Shown: piece after piece, positions 23,250 through 31,407 of the stretch
How positions within the stretch are numbered: the stretch's first letter is position 1
Layout of the letters: each line of letters opens with the position of its first letter
Origin: Clostridia bacterium
GTDB lineage: Bacteria > Bacillota > Clostridia > Christensenellales > Aristaeellaceae
Direction: 5' to 3'
Length of the DNA: 49,551 nt
Assembly (NCBI GenBank): GCA_017936375.1
Contig: JAGBFR010000004.1
Location: forward strand, 1 to 49,551
Translations under genes and position numbers: made by a program
The notes under the pieces: generated by a model
Database searches by the model: none
The model's input: the letters and a program-made list of their open reading frames with translations, nothing else
Told to the model about the DNA's origin: nothing

Positions 23250-24508
23250 TGAGAAGTCAGGAATTCACCGCGAAGACGACGCAGGAAGCGATTGACGAGG
23301 GCCTTGCCGCCCTTGGCGTGACGATCGCCGACGTCCGCGTCGACGTCATTCAGGAGGGCGCGAAGGGCCTGTTCGGCCTCTTCGGCAGCCGTCCCGCCCG
23401 CGTGCGCATCACCGTCATGGAGGATGAGGCCGAGGACGATCAGGGTCTGAGCGATCTGCTGGGCAGCTTCAGCCTGAGCAGCGAGAGCCAGGGCAAGAAG
23501 AAGGCGGCTCCGAAGGCGGAGAAGCCGAAGGCCGAAAAGGCTGAGAAGACCGAAAAGGCTGAGAAGACCGAGAAGCCGGCTGCGCCGAAGGCGGAGAAGC
23601 CGGCCAAGGCCGAGAAGACCGAAAAGGCTGAGAAGGCCGAGAAGCCGGCTGCGCCGAAGGCGGAAAAGCCGGCGAAGGCCGAAAAGGCTGAGAAGAGCGC
23701 CGACGAGGCGAAGGGCGAGGAAGCGCCGAAGGCCGCCAAGCCGAAGAAGCCGCGCGCCCCGAAGCAGCCCCGCGAGGAGAAGCCTGAAAAGAAGGAGACC
23801 GAGCCGCACGAGTATGCGCCGATGGTCCCGGCGCAGGCCTTCACCCCGACCGAGCCGCCGGTCATGCACGACGAGGCCACCCCGGCCGGCCGTGCGCAGC
23901 GCTTCCTGATGGACGTGACCGAGCGCATGAATGTGAAGGTTGACGTCTATGTGGACGACAGCAAGGAGGACAACCTCTACATCCACATGATCGGCGACAC
24001 GCTGGGCATCCTCATCGGCCGCCGCGGCGAGACGCTCGACGCCCTGCAGTATCTGACGAGCCTGCAGGTCAACAAGGGCCGCGAGGGCTACATCCGCGTG
24101 ACGCTGGATACGGAAAACTACCGTGCCAAGCGTGAGGACAGCCTGCGCCGTCTCGCGCAGCGCATGGCCAACCGCGCGCAGAAGACCGGCCGCAAGGTCG
24201 TCCTCGAGCCGATGAATCCCTACGAGCGCCGCGTGCTGCACACCGCGCTGCAGAATCATCCGGCGGTGACGACGCATTCGGAGGGCGAGGAGCCGAACCG
24301 CCGCGTGGTCATCATGCTCGCCGGCCAGAGCGAGAAGACTGAGCGCGCCGAGAAGGGCGAGCGCAGCGAAAAGAGCGAGAAGAGCGGAAGCTCCCGCAGG
24401 AGCAGGAGCCGCCGCCGCGGCCGCGGCCGTGGTCCGAAGAGCGAGGGCGCGAACAACGCCGCCGAGACCGCGACGACCGTCAGCGAGAATACGGGTGCGG
24501 AGGAGTAA
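23249..24508 (+). CDS. jag: Jag/KhpB RNA-binding protein with long charged linker
   Basis: Three-domain protein of 419 residues with an N-terminal Jag domain (1-55, EFTAKTTQEAIDEGLAALG...KGLFGLFG), a KH domain (about 222-300, with the loop LIGRRGETLDAL) and an R3H domain (about 300-355, ending in NRRVVIML). Jag/KhpB proteins bind RNA and affect cell division and envelope synthesis in Gram-positive bacteria. Between the Jag and KH domains lies a low-complexity Lys/Glu/Ala/Pro linker of about 110 residues (85-195), partly a 23-residue tandem repeat. The C terminus is a second disordered tail rich in Ser/Arg/Glu. It overlaps yidC by one base (TAATG). Confidence 0.92.
   Translation: MRSQEFTAKTTQEAIDEGLAALGVTIADVRVDVIQEGAKGLFGLFGSRPARVRITVMEDEAEDDQGLSDLLGSFSLSSESQGKKKAAPKAEKPKAEKAEKTEKAEKTEKPAAPKAEKPAKAEKTEKAEKAEKPAAPKAEKPAKAEKAEKSADEAKGEEAPKAAKPKKPRAPKQPREEKPEKKETEPHEYAPMVPAQAFTPTEPPVMHDEATPAGRAQRFLMDVTERMNVKVDVYVDDSKEDNLYIHMIGDTLGILIGRRGETLDALQYLTSLQVNKGREGYIRVTLDTENYRAKREDSLRRLAQRMANRAQKTGRKVVLEPMNPYERRVLHTALQNHPAVTTHSEGEEPNRRVVIMLAGQSEKTERAEKGERSEKSEKSGSSRRSRSRRRGRGRGPKSEGANNAAETATTVSENTGAEE
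23570..23700 (+). repeat. 69-bp tandem repeat inside jag
   Basis: A 69-bp unit starting with GAGAAGCCGGCTGCGCCGAA begins at 23570 and again at 23639. The second copy is slightly shortened and has silent or near-silent changes. The unit encodes EKPAAPKAEKPAKAEKTEK plus four residues. Shorter GAGAAG/GAAAAG modules extend the repetitive region to about 23500-23760. Confidence 0.8.
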
Positions 24509-24526
24509 TCCTCCCACCCTTTTTTT
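24493..24526 (+). terminator. Terminator overlapping the jag stop codon
   Basis: GGGTGCGGAGGA (24493-24504) pairs with TCCTCCCACCC (24509-24519) with one bulged base, and seven Ts follow. The loop GTAA contains part of the TAA stop of jag, so the 5' arm is coding sequence and ribosomes finishing jag would melt the hairpin. Confidence 0.8.
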
Positions 24527-24664
24527 GACCCGTGACGCACGGAGGGCGCAGCCCGCTTTGCAAAGATGAATCGCGGATGAATTGCTGACGCAAGCGGGTG
24601 TCCGCGTGCGGAAATGCGGCGCCAAAAAGAAAGCTGCGGCGGCAATGGCGGCGACACAGCCCGC

Positions 24665-24693
24665 TTGGCAAATGGAGCTGAATATGTTATAAT
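24665..24693 (+). promoter_or_regulatory. Promoter of the Ig-repeat protein gene
   Basis: TTGGCA (24665-24670), a 17-bp spacer and a perfect TATAAT (24688-24693) lie 65 bp before the start codon. The rest of the 250-bp gap after jag has only an imperfect inverted repeat, CCCGCTT near 24553 against AAGCGGG near 24592. Confidence 0.8.
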
Positions 24694-24758
24694 CATATGG
24701 TTAATCCGTGCGAAGGCACGAAAGCTTGCATTCACACACCCAGAAGGGGGTTATGTTC

Positions 24759-26321
24759 ATGAAAATCCGCGTTCTGCCGCTCCTGCTTTACGCGCTCTTC
24801 CTGCTGCTTGGGCAGGCCGCGCTGGCGCAGCAGACCACCTATGTCTTCCCGTACGAGGGCTTCCGCTATACCCAGCAGGAGGGGGAGACCGTCCTCACGC
24901 AGACCAATCTCGGCGAGCACGAGGCGATGATCGCCTCTCTGGGCACGACGAAGGAGGCCATCCTCGCCAGCTATATCACCTCCGGCATCGTCATGGAGGT
25001 CATCCCGCAGGACGGCGGCCAGATCGCCGTGAGCGTGGTGAGCGCGGGCGGCTTCAAGGACGTCCAGCATATGAGCGAACTGAGCGAGGAGCGCCTTGAC
25101 GCATTCTGCGCCCAGTTTGAGGAGAGCGGCCTCTACGAGAGCTGCGAGATCATCGATACCACGCCTGCGTGCGTGCGCATGACCTCCTCTGCCATGTATG
25201 CGTCCATGCCGGTCTATACCCTGCGCTATGCGACGCTGCATCTGGGTCAGCTGATGATGATTTCGGACACCATCGTGGGCCGTGCGCCCGAGGCGGCGGA
25301 CGACGCGCGCATGAAAGAGGTGCTCGCGGGCGTCAAGTTCCTGCAGAGCCGCTCTGAGCCGACGCCCGTGCCGACGCCCGCCCCCACCGCGACGCCGGAG
25401 CCGACCCCTGCGCCCACGCCGGGCGTGGCGGCTGTCGTCGCCTCTGAGGGCGAGATGACCGTGGAGGGCGTGCCTGCCTACACTGGCGAGGCGAATATCA
25501 CCGTCAGCGGCAAGACGGCGGCCGGCGCGGCTGTCCGCGTCGTCGCGGGCGATAAGACGCTGGGCAGGACGACCGCGCGCAATGACGGCGCGTTCTCTGT
25601 GAATGTCACGCTGCCGGCGGCGGGCGAAAACGTCATCGCCGTCATGACGGACAATGCCGAGCAGATGCTCTCCGTGTATTACGAGCGGCCGAAGGCACGC
25701 CTTGAGATCCTTGAGCCGACGGAGACCGTCTTCACCGGCACGAACGTCATCATCAAGGGCGTGACCGAGCCCTACGCCCGCGTCTATGTCAATGGCAAGG
25801 GCACCAAGACCAATGTCGAGGCGAACAAGAACGGCGCCTTCAGTGTCCGCGTGTTCATCGACAACGAGGAGTCCGTGACCTTCAGCCTCCGCGCGAAGGC
25901 CGATGACCTCGAGGAGAACACCATCGAGCTGACGCTCACGCGCGTCTTTACCGAGCGCGAGGGCATCGCGCTCTTCCGCCAGAAGATGCGCTCCGTCGAA
26001 TTCGAGGATCTGCACAAGGATCCTGTGAAGTTCAAGGACGTCCAGTTCGTCTTCCGCGGCAAGGTGATGGAGTTCAACGACTACGACGGCACGCCGTGCG
26101 CGCTGGTCTGCGTGGATAATGTGGCCACCGGCGTGTGGCACGGCCCGGTCTGGGTGATCCTCGAGCCGGATACCGAGCTCAAGGTCGGCCAGCTGGCGAC
26201 GATCTACATGACCGGCGAGGGGCAGACGCTCCCGGCGGCGGCCGAGTACACCGGTCAGGGCGAAATCGAGGCGCCCGTCACGCGCGCGAAGTTTGTGACG
26301 GAGATCACCGATCCCTCCTGA
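24759..26321 (+). CDS. Secreted protein with two Ig-like repeats
   Basis: A 520-residue exported protein of unknown function. A signal peptide (1-24, ending ALA-QQ) is followed by a globular domain (about 25-195), a Pro/Thr-rich linker (199-221), two similar bacterial Ig-like beta domains (about 229-308 and 314-396) and a C-terminal domain (about 397-520). The Ig repeats share the pattern I.V.G.T..GA.V.V.....T..N..GAF.V.V, as in carbohydrate-active or adhesin proteins. The C-terminal domain (FRGKVMEFN, GPVWVILEPD, VGQLATIYM) looks like a small OB-type barrel. No anchoring motif such as LPxTG was found, so it is probably released or held non-covalently. Of two close ATGs, 24759 has the right spacing from AAGGGGG. 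Confidence 0.75.
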   Translation: MKIRVLPLLLYALFLLLGQAALAQQTTYVFPYEGFRYTQQEGETVLTQTNLGEHEAMIASLGTTKEAILASYITSGIVMEVIPQDGGQIAVSVVSAGGFKDVQHMSELSEERLDAFCAQFEESGLYESCEIIDTTPACVRMTSSAMYASMPVYTLRYATLHLGQLMMISDTIVGRAPEAADDARMKEVLAGVKFLQSRSEPTPVPTPAPTATPEPTPAPTPGVAAVVASEGEMTVEGVPAYTGEANITVSGKTAAGAAVRVVAGDKTLGRTTARNDGAFSVNVTLPAAGENVIAVMTDNAEQMLSVYYERPKARLEILEPTETVFTGTNVIIKGVTEPYARVYVNGKGTKTNVEANKNGAFSVRVFIDNEESVTFSLRAKADDLEENTIELTLTRVFTEREGIALFRQKMRSVEFEDLHKDPVKFKDVQFVFRGKVMEFNDYDGTPCALVCVDNVATGVWHGPVWVILEPDTELKVGQLATIYMTGEGQTLPAAAEYTGQGEIEAPVTRAKFVTEITDPS

Positions 26322-26344
26322 TAACGGGCAAAACAGCATACGAG

Positions 26345-26379
26345 GCGGCTTCCTCCATGGCGGAGGGAGCCGCTTTTTT
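26345..26379 (+). terminator. Terminator after the Ig-repeat protein gene
   Basis: GCGGCTTCCTCC and GGAGGGAGCCGC form a 12-bp stem with one G-U pair and a 5-nt loop, followed by six Ts. Confidence 0.88.
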
Positions 26380-26605
26380 GCGGAGAGATTGACGGAAGCT
26401 GTCCCGAGGTTTAGTTTTGCGCAACCCGGACGCACGGTTTTAATGCGGAATGTTTAGAGATTGTAAATCCCGGGTCAGAAATCACAGAACCTCCCGATGC
26501 GCGAAAAACTCGGCAATATCAGGAAAAACGGCAGAATCCCTGTAGGGGCGATGCGGAAAAAGGCGAACAATCTGAAAAAACAGAAAAGCAGATGCGCCGC
26601 AGCTA

Positions 26606-26634
26606 TTGACACAGGGGGTCAAATGTGATTTAAT
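26606..26634 (+). promoter_or_regulatory. Promoter of the XRE-cupin/pot operon
   Basis: TTGACA (26606-26611), a 17-bp spacer and TTTAAT (26629-26634) lie about 55 bp upstream of the regulator start. The rest of the 370-bp gap 26322-26691 holds the preceding terminator, the inverted repeat at 26634-26657 and nothing else I can support. Confidence 0.75.
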
Positions 26635-26657
26635 CAGGATCGTGATAATAATCCTGA
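26634..26657. promoter_or_regulatory. Candidate operator of the XRE-cupin regulator
   Basis: TCAGGAT (26634-26640) and ATCCTGA (26651-26657) are exact reverse complements separated by 10 bp. The repeat starts at the last base of the -10 box, covering the expected transcription start. A second, weaker palindrome TGAC-N7-GTCA (26607-26621) overlaps the -35 box. Autorepression by the downstream HTH protein is the simplest reading. Confidence 0.5.
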
Positions 26658-26691
26658 AGTTTTGTTTTACTAAACTACGGAGGCGGTTTTT

Positions 26692-27234
26692 GTGGAATTG
26701 AACATCGGCAAGAAGCTGCGAAGCCTTCGCCAGAAGAATAACCTGACGCAGAAGGAGCTGGCGGACCGCTGCGAGCTCTCCAAGGGCTTTATCTCCCAAT
26801 TGGAGAGCAACCAGACCTCGCCCTCCCTCTCAACCCTCGAGGATATCCTCACCACGCTGGGCTCCTCGTTCCACGAGTTCTTCTCCGACGATCAGGTGGA
26901 TAACCCCGTCTGCCGCAAGGAGGACGTCTTCGTCAAGGAGACGGAGGACGGCGTGACCATCCATTGGCTGATCGCCAACGCGCAGAAGAAGGACATGGAG
27001 CCGATCATGGTGACCCTTGAGCCCGGCGCGCAGACGGAGATGGATCTGCCGCACATGGGCGAGGAGTTTGGCCACGTTCTCTCCGGCGCGGTGACGCTGG
27101 TGCTGGGGGAGAAGAGCTACCGCGTGCGCAAGGGCGACAGCTTCTCCTACAAGCCGTCGCTGCAGCACTGCCTGCGCAACACGGGCAAGACCCCGGCCGT
27201 GGTCATATGGGTCAGCACGCCGCCCAATTTCTAA
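26692..27234 (+). CDS. XRE-family regulator with cupin domain
   Basis: A 180-residue transcription regulator with an N-terminal helix-turn-helix (about 5-62, KLRSLRQKNNLTQKELADR with SKGFISQLESN) and a C-terminal cupin sensor domain (about 105-177, with LPHMGEEFGHVLSGAVTLVLGE and YKPSLQHCLRN). This layout is that of PuuR-like regulators, which bind small molecules in the cupin pocket. It starts with GTG after GGAGG. It is followed 70 bp later by potABCD on the same strand, an association common in Clostridia, so it probably controls polyamine import and its own gene through the inverted repeat at 26634-26657. Confidence 0.88.
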   Translation: MELNIGKKLRSLRQKNNLTQKELADRCELSKGFISQLESNQTSPSLSTLEDILTTLGSSFHEFFSDDQVDNPVCRKEDVFVKETEDGVTIHWLIANAQKKDMEPIMVTLEPGAQTEMDLPHMGEEFGHVLSGAVTLVLGEKSYRVRKGDSFSYKPSLQHCLRNTGKTPAVVIWVSTPPNF

Positions 27235-27304
27235 AGATTTCCGCCCTTCGGCGATGCTGCCGGGGCTTCATACAGATGATTGAATCAACAGGAGGACATG
27301 CGAC

Positions 27305-28402
27305 ATGGAAAGCAATGTGATCCTTTCTATCAGGGACGTCCGCGTCACCTTCGAGGACGGCTTCGTCGCGCTGGGCGGCGTGAGCATCGATATCGGCAGG
27401 AATGAGTTTGTGACGCTGCTGGGCCCGTCCGGCTGCGGCAAGACGACGCTGCTGCGCTGCATCGGCGGCTTTGAGAAGCCCACCGGCGGCGAGATCCTCT
27501 ACAAGGGGCAGAATATCATCCCCCTGCCGCCGTACAAGCGCGCGATCAATACGGTTTTCCAGCGCTATGCGCTCTTCCCGCATCTGAATGTGGCGCAGAA
27601 CGTCGCCTTCGGTCCGGATCTGCGCGGCGAGGATAAGAAGAAGACCGCCGCCGAGGTCGAGCGCATGCTCAAGCTCGTCGGCCTTGAGGGATTCGGCAGG
27701 CGCAAGATCGCCAGCCTCTCCGGCGGCCAGCAGCAGCGCGTGGCCATCGCGCGCGCGCTGATCAACAAGCCGGATGTTCTGCTGCTCGACGAGCCGCTGG
27801 CTGCGCTGGACTTAAAGCTTCGCCGCGAAATGCAGCTGGAGCTCAAGCGCATTCAGCGCGAGAGCGGCATCACCTTCATCTTCGTCACGCACGATCAGGA
27901 GGAGGCCCTCACCATGAGCGACCGCATTGCGGTCATGCGCGCGGGCCATATCCTGCAGCTGGGCACCCCGGAGGACATCTACAACGAGCCGCAGAATGCG
28001 TTCGTCGCGGACTTTATCGGCGAATCCAACATCCTGCCCGGCACGATGATCCGCGACAGGCTGGTCCGCTTCCTCGACTGCGATTTCCCGTGCGTGGACA
28101 GCGGCTTTGGCGAAAACACCGGGGTGGACATCGTCCTGCGCCCGGAGGACGTCAAGCTCAAGCCCATGACCGATCCGGTCAGCGGCGTGCCGGAGGGCGT
28201 CGTGGAGACGCTGCTCTTCAAGGGCGTCCACTATGAGATGAAGGTGCGCGTGGGTGGCGCCGCGCTGCTGGTGCATTCCACGCATGCCCGCCCGGTCGGC
28301 ACGCATGTGAAGATCACCATCATGCCGGAGGATATTCAGGTCATGCACAAGAGCGAGGCCTCAGCCGACATTCTCAAGAAGCATGCCGACCGCGCGCTGT
28401 AA
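27305..28402 (+). CDS. potA: Spermidine/putrescine ABC transporter ATPase PotA
   Basis: ATP-binding subunit (365 residues) of the polyamine importer. It has Walker A GPSGCGKTT (about 40-48), the Q loop VFQRYALFPHL, the signature LSGGQQQRVAIARAL, Walker B VLLLDEPLAALD and the switch His in FVTHDQEEAL. The C-terminal extension (about 245-365) is the regulatory TOBE domain of the PotA/MalK group (DIVLRPEDVKL, HVKITIMPEDI). It lies 12 bp before potB. The substrate is assigned from the full potABCD order and the PotD-type binding protein. Confidence 0.93.
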   Translation: MESNVILSIRDVRVTFEDGFVALGGVSIDIGRNEFVTLLGPSGCGKTTLLRCIGGFEKPTGGEILYKGQNIIPLPPYKRAINTVFQRYALFPHLNVAQNVAFGPDLRGEDKKKTAAEVERMLKLVGLEGFGRRKIASLSGGQQQRVAIARALINKPDVLLLDEPLAALDLKLRREMQLELKRIQRESGITFIFVTHDQEEALTMSDRIAVMRAGHILQLGTPEDIYNEPQNAFVADFIGESNILPGTMIRDRLVRFLDCDFPCVDSGFGENTGVDIVLRPEDVKLKPMTDPVSGVPEGVVETLLFKGVHYEMKVRVGGAALLVHSTHARPVGTHVKITIMPEDIQVMHKSEASADILKKHADRAL

Positions 28403-28414
28403 GGAGGGCCTGCG

Positions 28415-29380
28415 ATGAAAAGAAACAAGGCGCTGATCGTGCCGTTCGCCCTCTGGGCGGCGATCTTCATCGTCGTTCCGCTGGTGATGATCGTCTGGTA
28501 CGGCGTGACGGTGGAGGAATCGATCCCCTATACCGAGATGGTGCAGGCGGACGGCAGCGTGGTCTTCCAGCTGGAGGACGGCTCCGTCACCGAGACCCGC
28601 CCGCAGAAGAAGACCGTCGTCTCCCTCTCCAATTTCAAGCGCATGCTTGAGCCGACGTACTTAAAGCTCCTGATGCGCTCCTTCAAGGTGGCGATCATCA
28701 CCACCCTGATCTGCCTGCTGCTGGGCTATCCCGTCGCGCTCATCCTGACGGGCAAGGACTTCAAGCGGCCTGCGCTGTGGCTGATGCTGCTGATCCTGCC
28801 GATGTGGATGAATTTCCTGCTGCGCACGTATTCGTGGATGAGCATCCTTGAAAACAACGGTATCCTCAACAACTGGATCGCCAGCCTGCGCGAGATGTTT
28901 CCGGCGTTTGACCAGTGGCTGCTTGACAGGGGCGTGCGCCGCCGCGTCATCTTCCTCTACAATGAAAATGCCGTCATCCTCGGCATGGTCTACAACTACC
29001 TGAGCTTCATGATCATGCCGATCTATACCGTGATCGAGAAGATCGACAAGTCCCTCCTCGAGGCGGCGGCCGATCTGGGCGCGAGCCCGGTCAAGAGCTT
29101 CACCCGCGTGACGCTGCCCTACTCCATCCCCGGCGTGATGGAGGGCATCACGATGGTCTTTGTTCCGGCGGTGACGACCTTTGTCATCAGCCAGCTCATG
29201 GGCGGCGGCAAGGTGCCGCTCATCGGCGATATCATCCAGAACCAGTTCGGCAAGTCGAGCGACTGGCACTTCGGCGCGACGCTTTCGCTGCTGGTGATGG
29301 TGGTCGTGCTCGCGTTCATGGGCGCGCTCAATCGCATCGATAAGGACGACGAGCCGGTGAAGGAGGTGCGCATTCTCTGA
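28415..29380 (+). CDS. potB: Spermidine/putrescine ABC transporter permease PotB
   Basis: First membrane subunit (321 residues) with six predicted helices. The EAA loop that contacts the ATPase is LLEAAADLGASPVKSFTRVTLP (about 210-231). Between the first and second helices is an extended, charged outer loop (about 32-72) with VVFQLEDGSV. It follows potA by 12 bp with AAGGAGG, and its stop TGATG overlaps the potC start. Confidence 0.92.
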   Translation: MKRNKALIVPFALWAAIFIVVPLVMIVWYGVTVEESIPYTEMVQADGSVVFQLEDGSVTETRPQKKTVVSLSNFKRMLEPTYLKLLMRSFKVAIITTLICLLLGYPVALILTGKDFKRPALWLMLLILPMWMNFLLRTYSWMSILENNGILNNWIASLREMFPAFDQWLLDRGVRRRVIFLYNENAVILGMVYNYLSFMIMPIYTVIEKIDKSLLEAAADLGASPVKSFTRVTLPYSIPGVMEGITMVFVPAVTTFVISQLMGGGKVPLIGDIIQNQFGKSSDWHFGATLSLLVMVVVLAFMGALNRIDKDDEPVKEVRIL

Positions 29381-30189
29381 TGATGAGAAAACTCAGGAAG
29401 GCGTACGTGGGCCTGATTATGGCCTTCCTCTATGCGCCGATCGTCATGCTGATCCTCTATTCCTTCAACAACAGCAAGTCCCGCGCGAAGTGGGGCGGCT
29501 TCACCCTCAAGTGGTACAGGGAGCTCTTCGCTGACGAGGCCATCATGGCTGCGCTGGGCACGACGCTCTCCATCGGCCTCCTCGCTGCGGTGATCTCCAC
29601 GATCCTCGGCACGGTGGGCGCGATCGCCCTCTTCCAGATGAAGCGCAGGCCGAGGCAGGCGCTGATGAGCGTCGTCAATCTGCCGATGCTCAACTCTGAG
29701 GTTGTCACCGGCGTGTCGCTGATGCTGCTCTTCGCCATGGCGCATATCCAGCTGGGCTATGTGACGCTGCTCCTCTCGCATATCGCATTCTGCGTGCCGT
29801 ATGTGGTGCTGAGCGTCATGCCCAAGCTGCGCCAGCTCGATCCGAATCTCGCCGAGGCGGCGCAGGATCTGGGCGCGACCCCGCTGCAGGGCTTCCTGCG
29901 CGTGATCCTGCCGGACATCATGCCCGGCGTGTTCTCCGGCTTTATCATGGCGCTGACGATGTCCATCGACGACTTCGTGGTCAGCTTCTTTACGACGGGC
30001 TCCGGCGTGTCCAACCTGTCCATCACCATCTACACCATGGCCAAGCGCGGCATCTCCCCGAAGATCAACGCGCTGTCCACGATCATCTTTGTCTGCGTGT
30101 TCGTGCTGCTGATCGGCATCAACCTGAGCGACCTGAAGAAGGACCCGCGCAGCCAGGACAAGGTGGACAAGGTGAGAATCCCTTACTGA
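29380..30189 (+). CDS. potC: Spermidine/putrescine ABC transporter permease PotC
   Basis: Second membrane subunit (269 residues) with six helices and the EAA loop NLAEAAQDLGATPLQGFLRVILP. The C-terminal SIDDFVVSFFTTGSGVSNLSI segment is characteristic of PotC. Its ATG overlaps the potB stop codon by one base, so the two permeases are likely made in equal amounts. Confidence 0.92.
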   Translation: MMRKLRKAYVGLIMAFLYAPIVMLILYSFNNSKSRAKWGGFTLKWYRELFADEAIMAALGTTLSIGLLAAVISTILGTVGAIALFQMKRRPRQALMSVVNLPMLNSEVVTGVSLMLLFAMAHIQLGYVTLLLSHIAFCVPYVVLSVMPKLRQLDPNLAEAAQDLGATPLQGFLRVILPDIMPGVFSGFIMALTMSIDDFVVSFFTTGSGVSNLSITIYTMAKRGISPKINALSTIIFVCVFVLLIGINLSDLKKDPRSQDKVDKVRIPY

Positions 30190-30219
30190 TTCTGCGGGGC
30201 AGAATGAAGGAGGATTTCA

Positions 30220-31347
30220 GTGAAAGGCATATTCAGGAAGAAGGGCTTCTGGCTCCTCATCATCCTCGTGATCGTCTTCGCCATGCTGCTCGCCGGCGGG
30301 GAGGAGATCGAGGAGACGGAGGAAGAGGAGGAAGTCATTCCGTGGGCGACGATGCCCGAAAACCCCGTGCCCATGACGGGCGAGACGATCTCCGTCTACA
30401 ACTGGGGCGACTATATCGACAGCGAGACGATCGATATCTTCGAGGCGGAGACGGGTATTCGCGTCATCTATGAGACGTTTGAGACAAACGAGGACATGTA
30501 TGCCAAGATCGCGATGGGCGGCTCCTCGTATGACGTGATCATTCCCAGCGATTACATGGTCGAGCGCATGATTCAGGAGAATCTGCTGCAGAAGATCAAC
30601 TGGGCGAATATCCCGAACGTCGTCAATATCGACGAGCGCTTCATCCATGAGAGCTACGACCCCGGCTTTGAGTATTCCGTGCCGTATACATGGGGCACGA
30701 TGGGCATCCTCTACAACACGGAGGCCGTGCTCGAGGCGCCCACCAGCTGGGCGACCCTCATGGACGAGACCTACAAGATGGACATGTTCATGCTCAATTC
30801 CCCGCGCGACACGCTGGGCATTGCGCTGGTGATGTGCGGCTACGACCTCAACTCCACCGATCCCGCCGAGCTGGAGGCGGCGAAGGCGCTGCTCATCGAG
30901 CAGAAGCCGCTCGTCCTCGCCTATGTGGTCGACGAGGTGAAGGATAAGATGGTTGGCGGCGAGGCGTCCGTCGCGCTGGTATGGAGCGGTGACGCGACCT
31001 TCTGCATGAGCGAGAGCGACGAGCTGAGCTACGTCGTCCCGAAGGAAGGCAGCAACATCTTCTATGACTCCATGTGCATCCCGTACAATGCGCGCAATGT
31101 CTCCGGAGCGGAAAAGTTCATCGACTTCCTCTGCCGCGCGGACATCGCCGCGATGAACTATGACTATGTCGGCTACGCCATCCCGAACAAGGCGGCGGTG
31201 GAGCTGATGGGTGCGGAGGAGTACAACGCCTCCCCGGTCAATAACCCGCCGCAGGAGACGCTGGAAAAGTGCCAGGTCTTCAAGTACCTTGGCGACAAGA
31301 CGCACCTCTACGATCAGATCTGGACGGAGATTATCTCGGAGTTCTGA
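30220..31347 (+). CDS. potD: Polyamine-binding protein PotD, without lipobox
   Basis: Extracytoplasmic substrate-binding protein (375 residues) of the polyamine importer. ISVYNWGDYIDSETIDIFEAETG and VPYTWGTMGILYNTEAV are typical PotD segments, the aromatic residues helping to form the polyamine cage. The N terminus has a hydrophobic span (about 10-26, LLIILVIVFAMLLAGG) but no cysteine, so it cannot be a lipoprotein. It is followed by an acidic stretch (EEIEETEEEEE) and may stay as an uncleaved membrane anchor. The start is GTG with AAGGAGG upstream. It is the last gene of the operon. Confidence 0.92.
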   Translation: MKGIFRKKGFWLLIILVIVFAMLLAGGEEIEETEEEEEVIPWATMPENPVPMTGETISVYNWGDYIDSETIDIFEAETGIRVIYETFETNEDMYAKIAMGGSSYDVIIPSDYMVERMIQENLLQKINWANIPNVVNIDERFIHESYDPGFEYSVPYTWGTMGILYNTEAVLEAPTSWATLMDETYKMDMFMLNSPRDTLGIALVMCGYDLNSTDPAELEAAKALLIEQKPLVLAYVVDEVKDKMVGGEASVALVWSGDATFCMSESDELSYVVPKEGSNIFYDSMCIPYNARNVSGAEKFIDFLCRADIAAMNYDYVGYAIPNKAAVELMGAEEYNASPVNNPPQETLEKCQVFKYLGDKTHLYDQIWTEIISEF

Positions 31348-31370
31348 TCGGAGCAGAGCTCCAAAAAGAG

Positions 31371-31401
31371 AACAGCCCGGGCGATTTGCCCGGGCTGTTT
31401 T
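31371..31401. terminator. Bidirectional terminator after potD
   Basis: AACAGCCCGGG and CCCGGGCTGTT form an 11-bp perfect stem with a 7-nt loop. On the plus strand TT follows; on the minus strand TCTCTTTTT follows. It lies between convergent potD and the VanY-type gene. Confidence 0.85.
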
Positions 31402-31407
31402 GCGTGA

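Noticed and set aside
24549-24672. Repeated CAGCCCGCTT-like words after jag
   Set aside because: Two short, imperfect copies in GC-rich sequence are expected by chance; no longer repeat unit could be drawn.
24614-25099. 161-codon open frame overlapping the start of the Ig-repeat protein gene
   Set aside because: It is in another frame of a supported gene and covers that gene's promoter.
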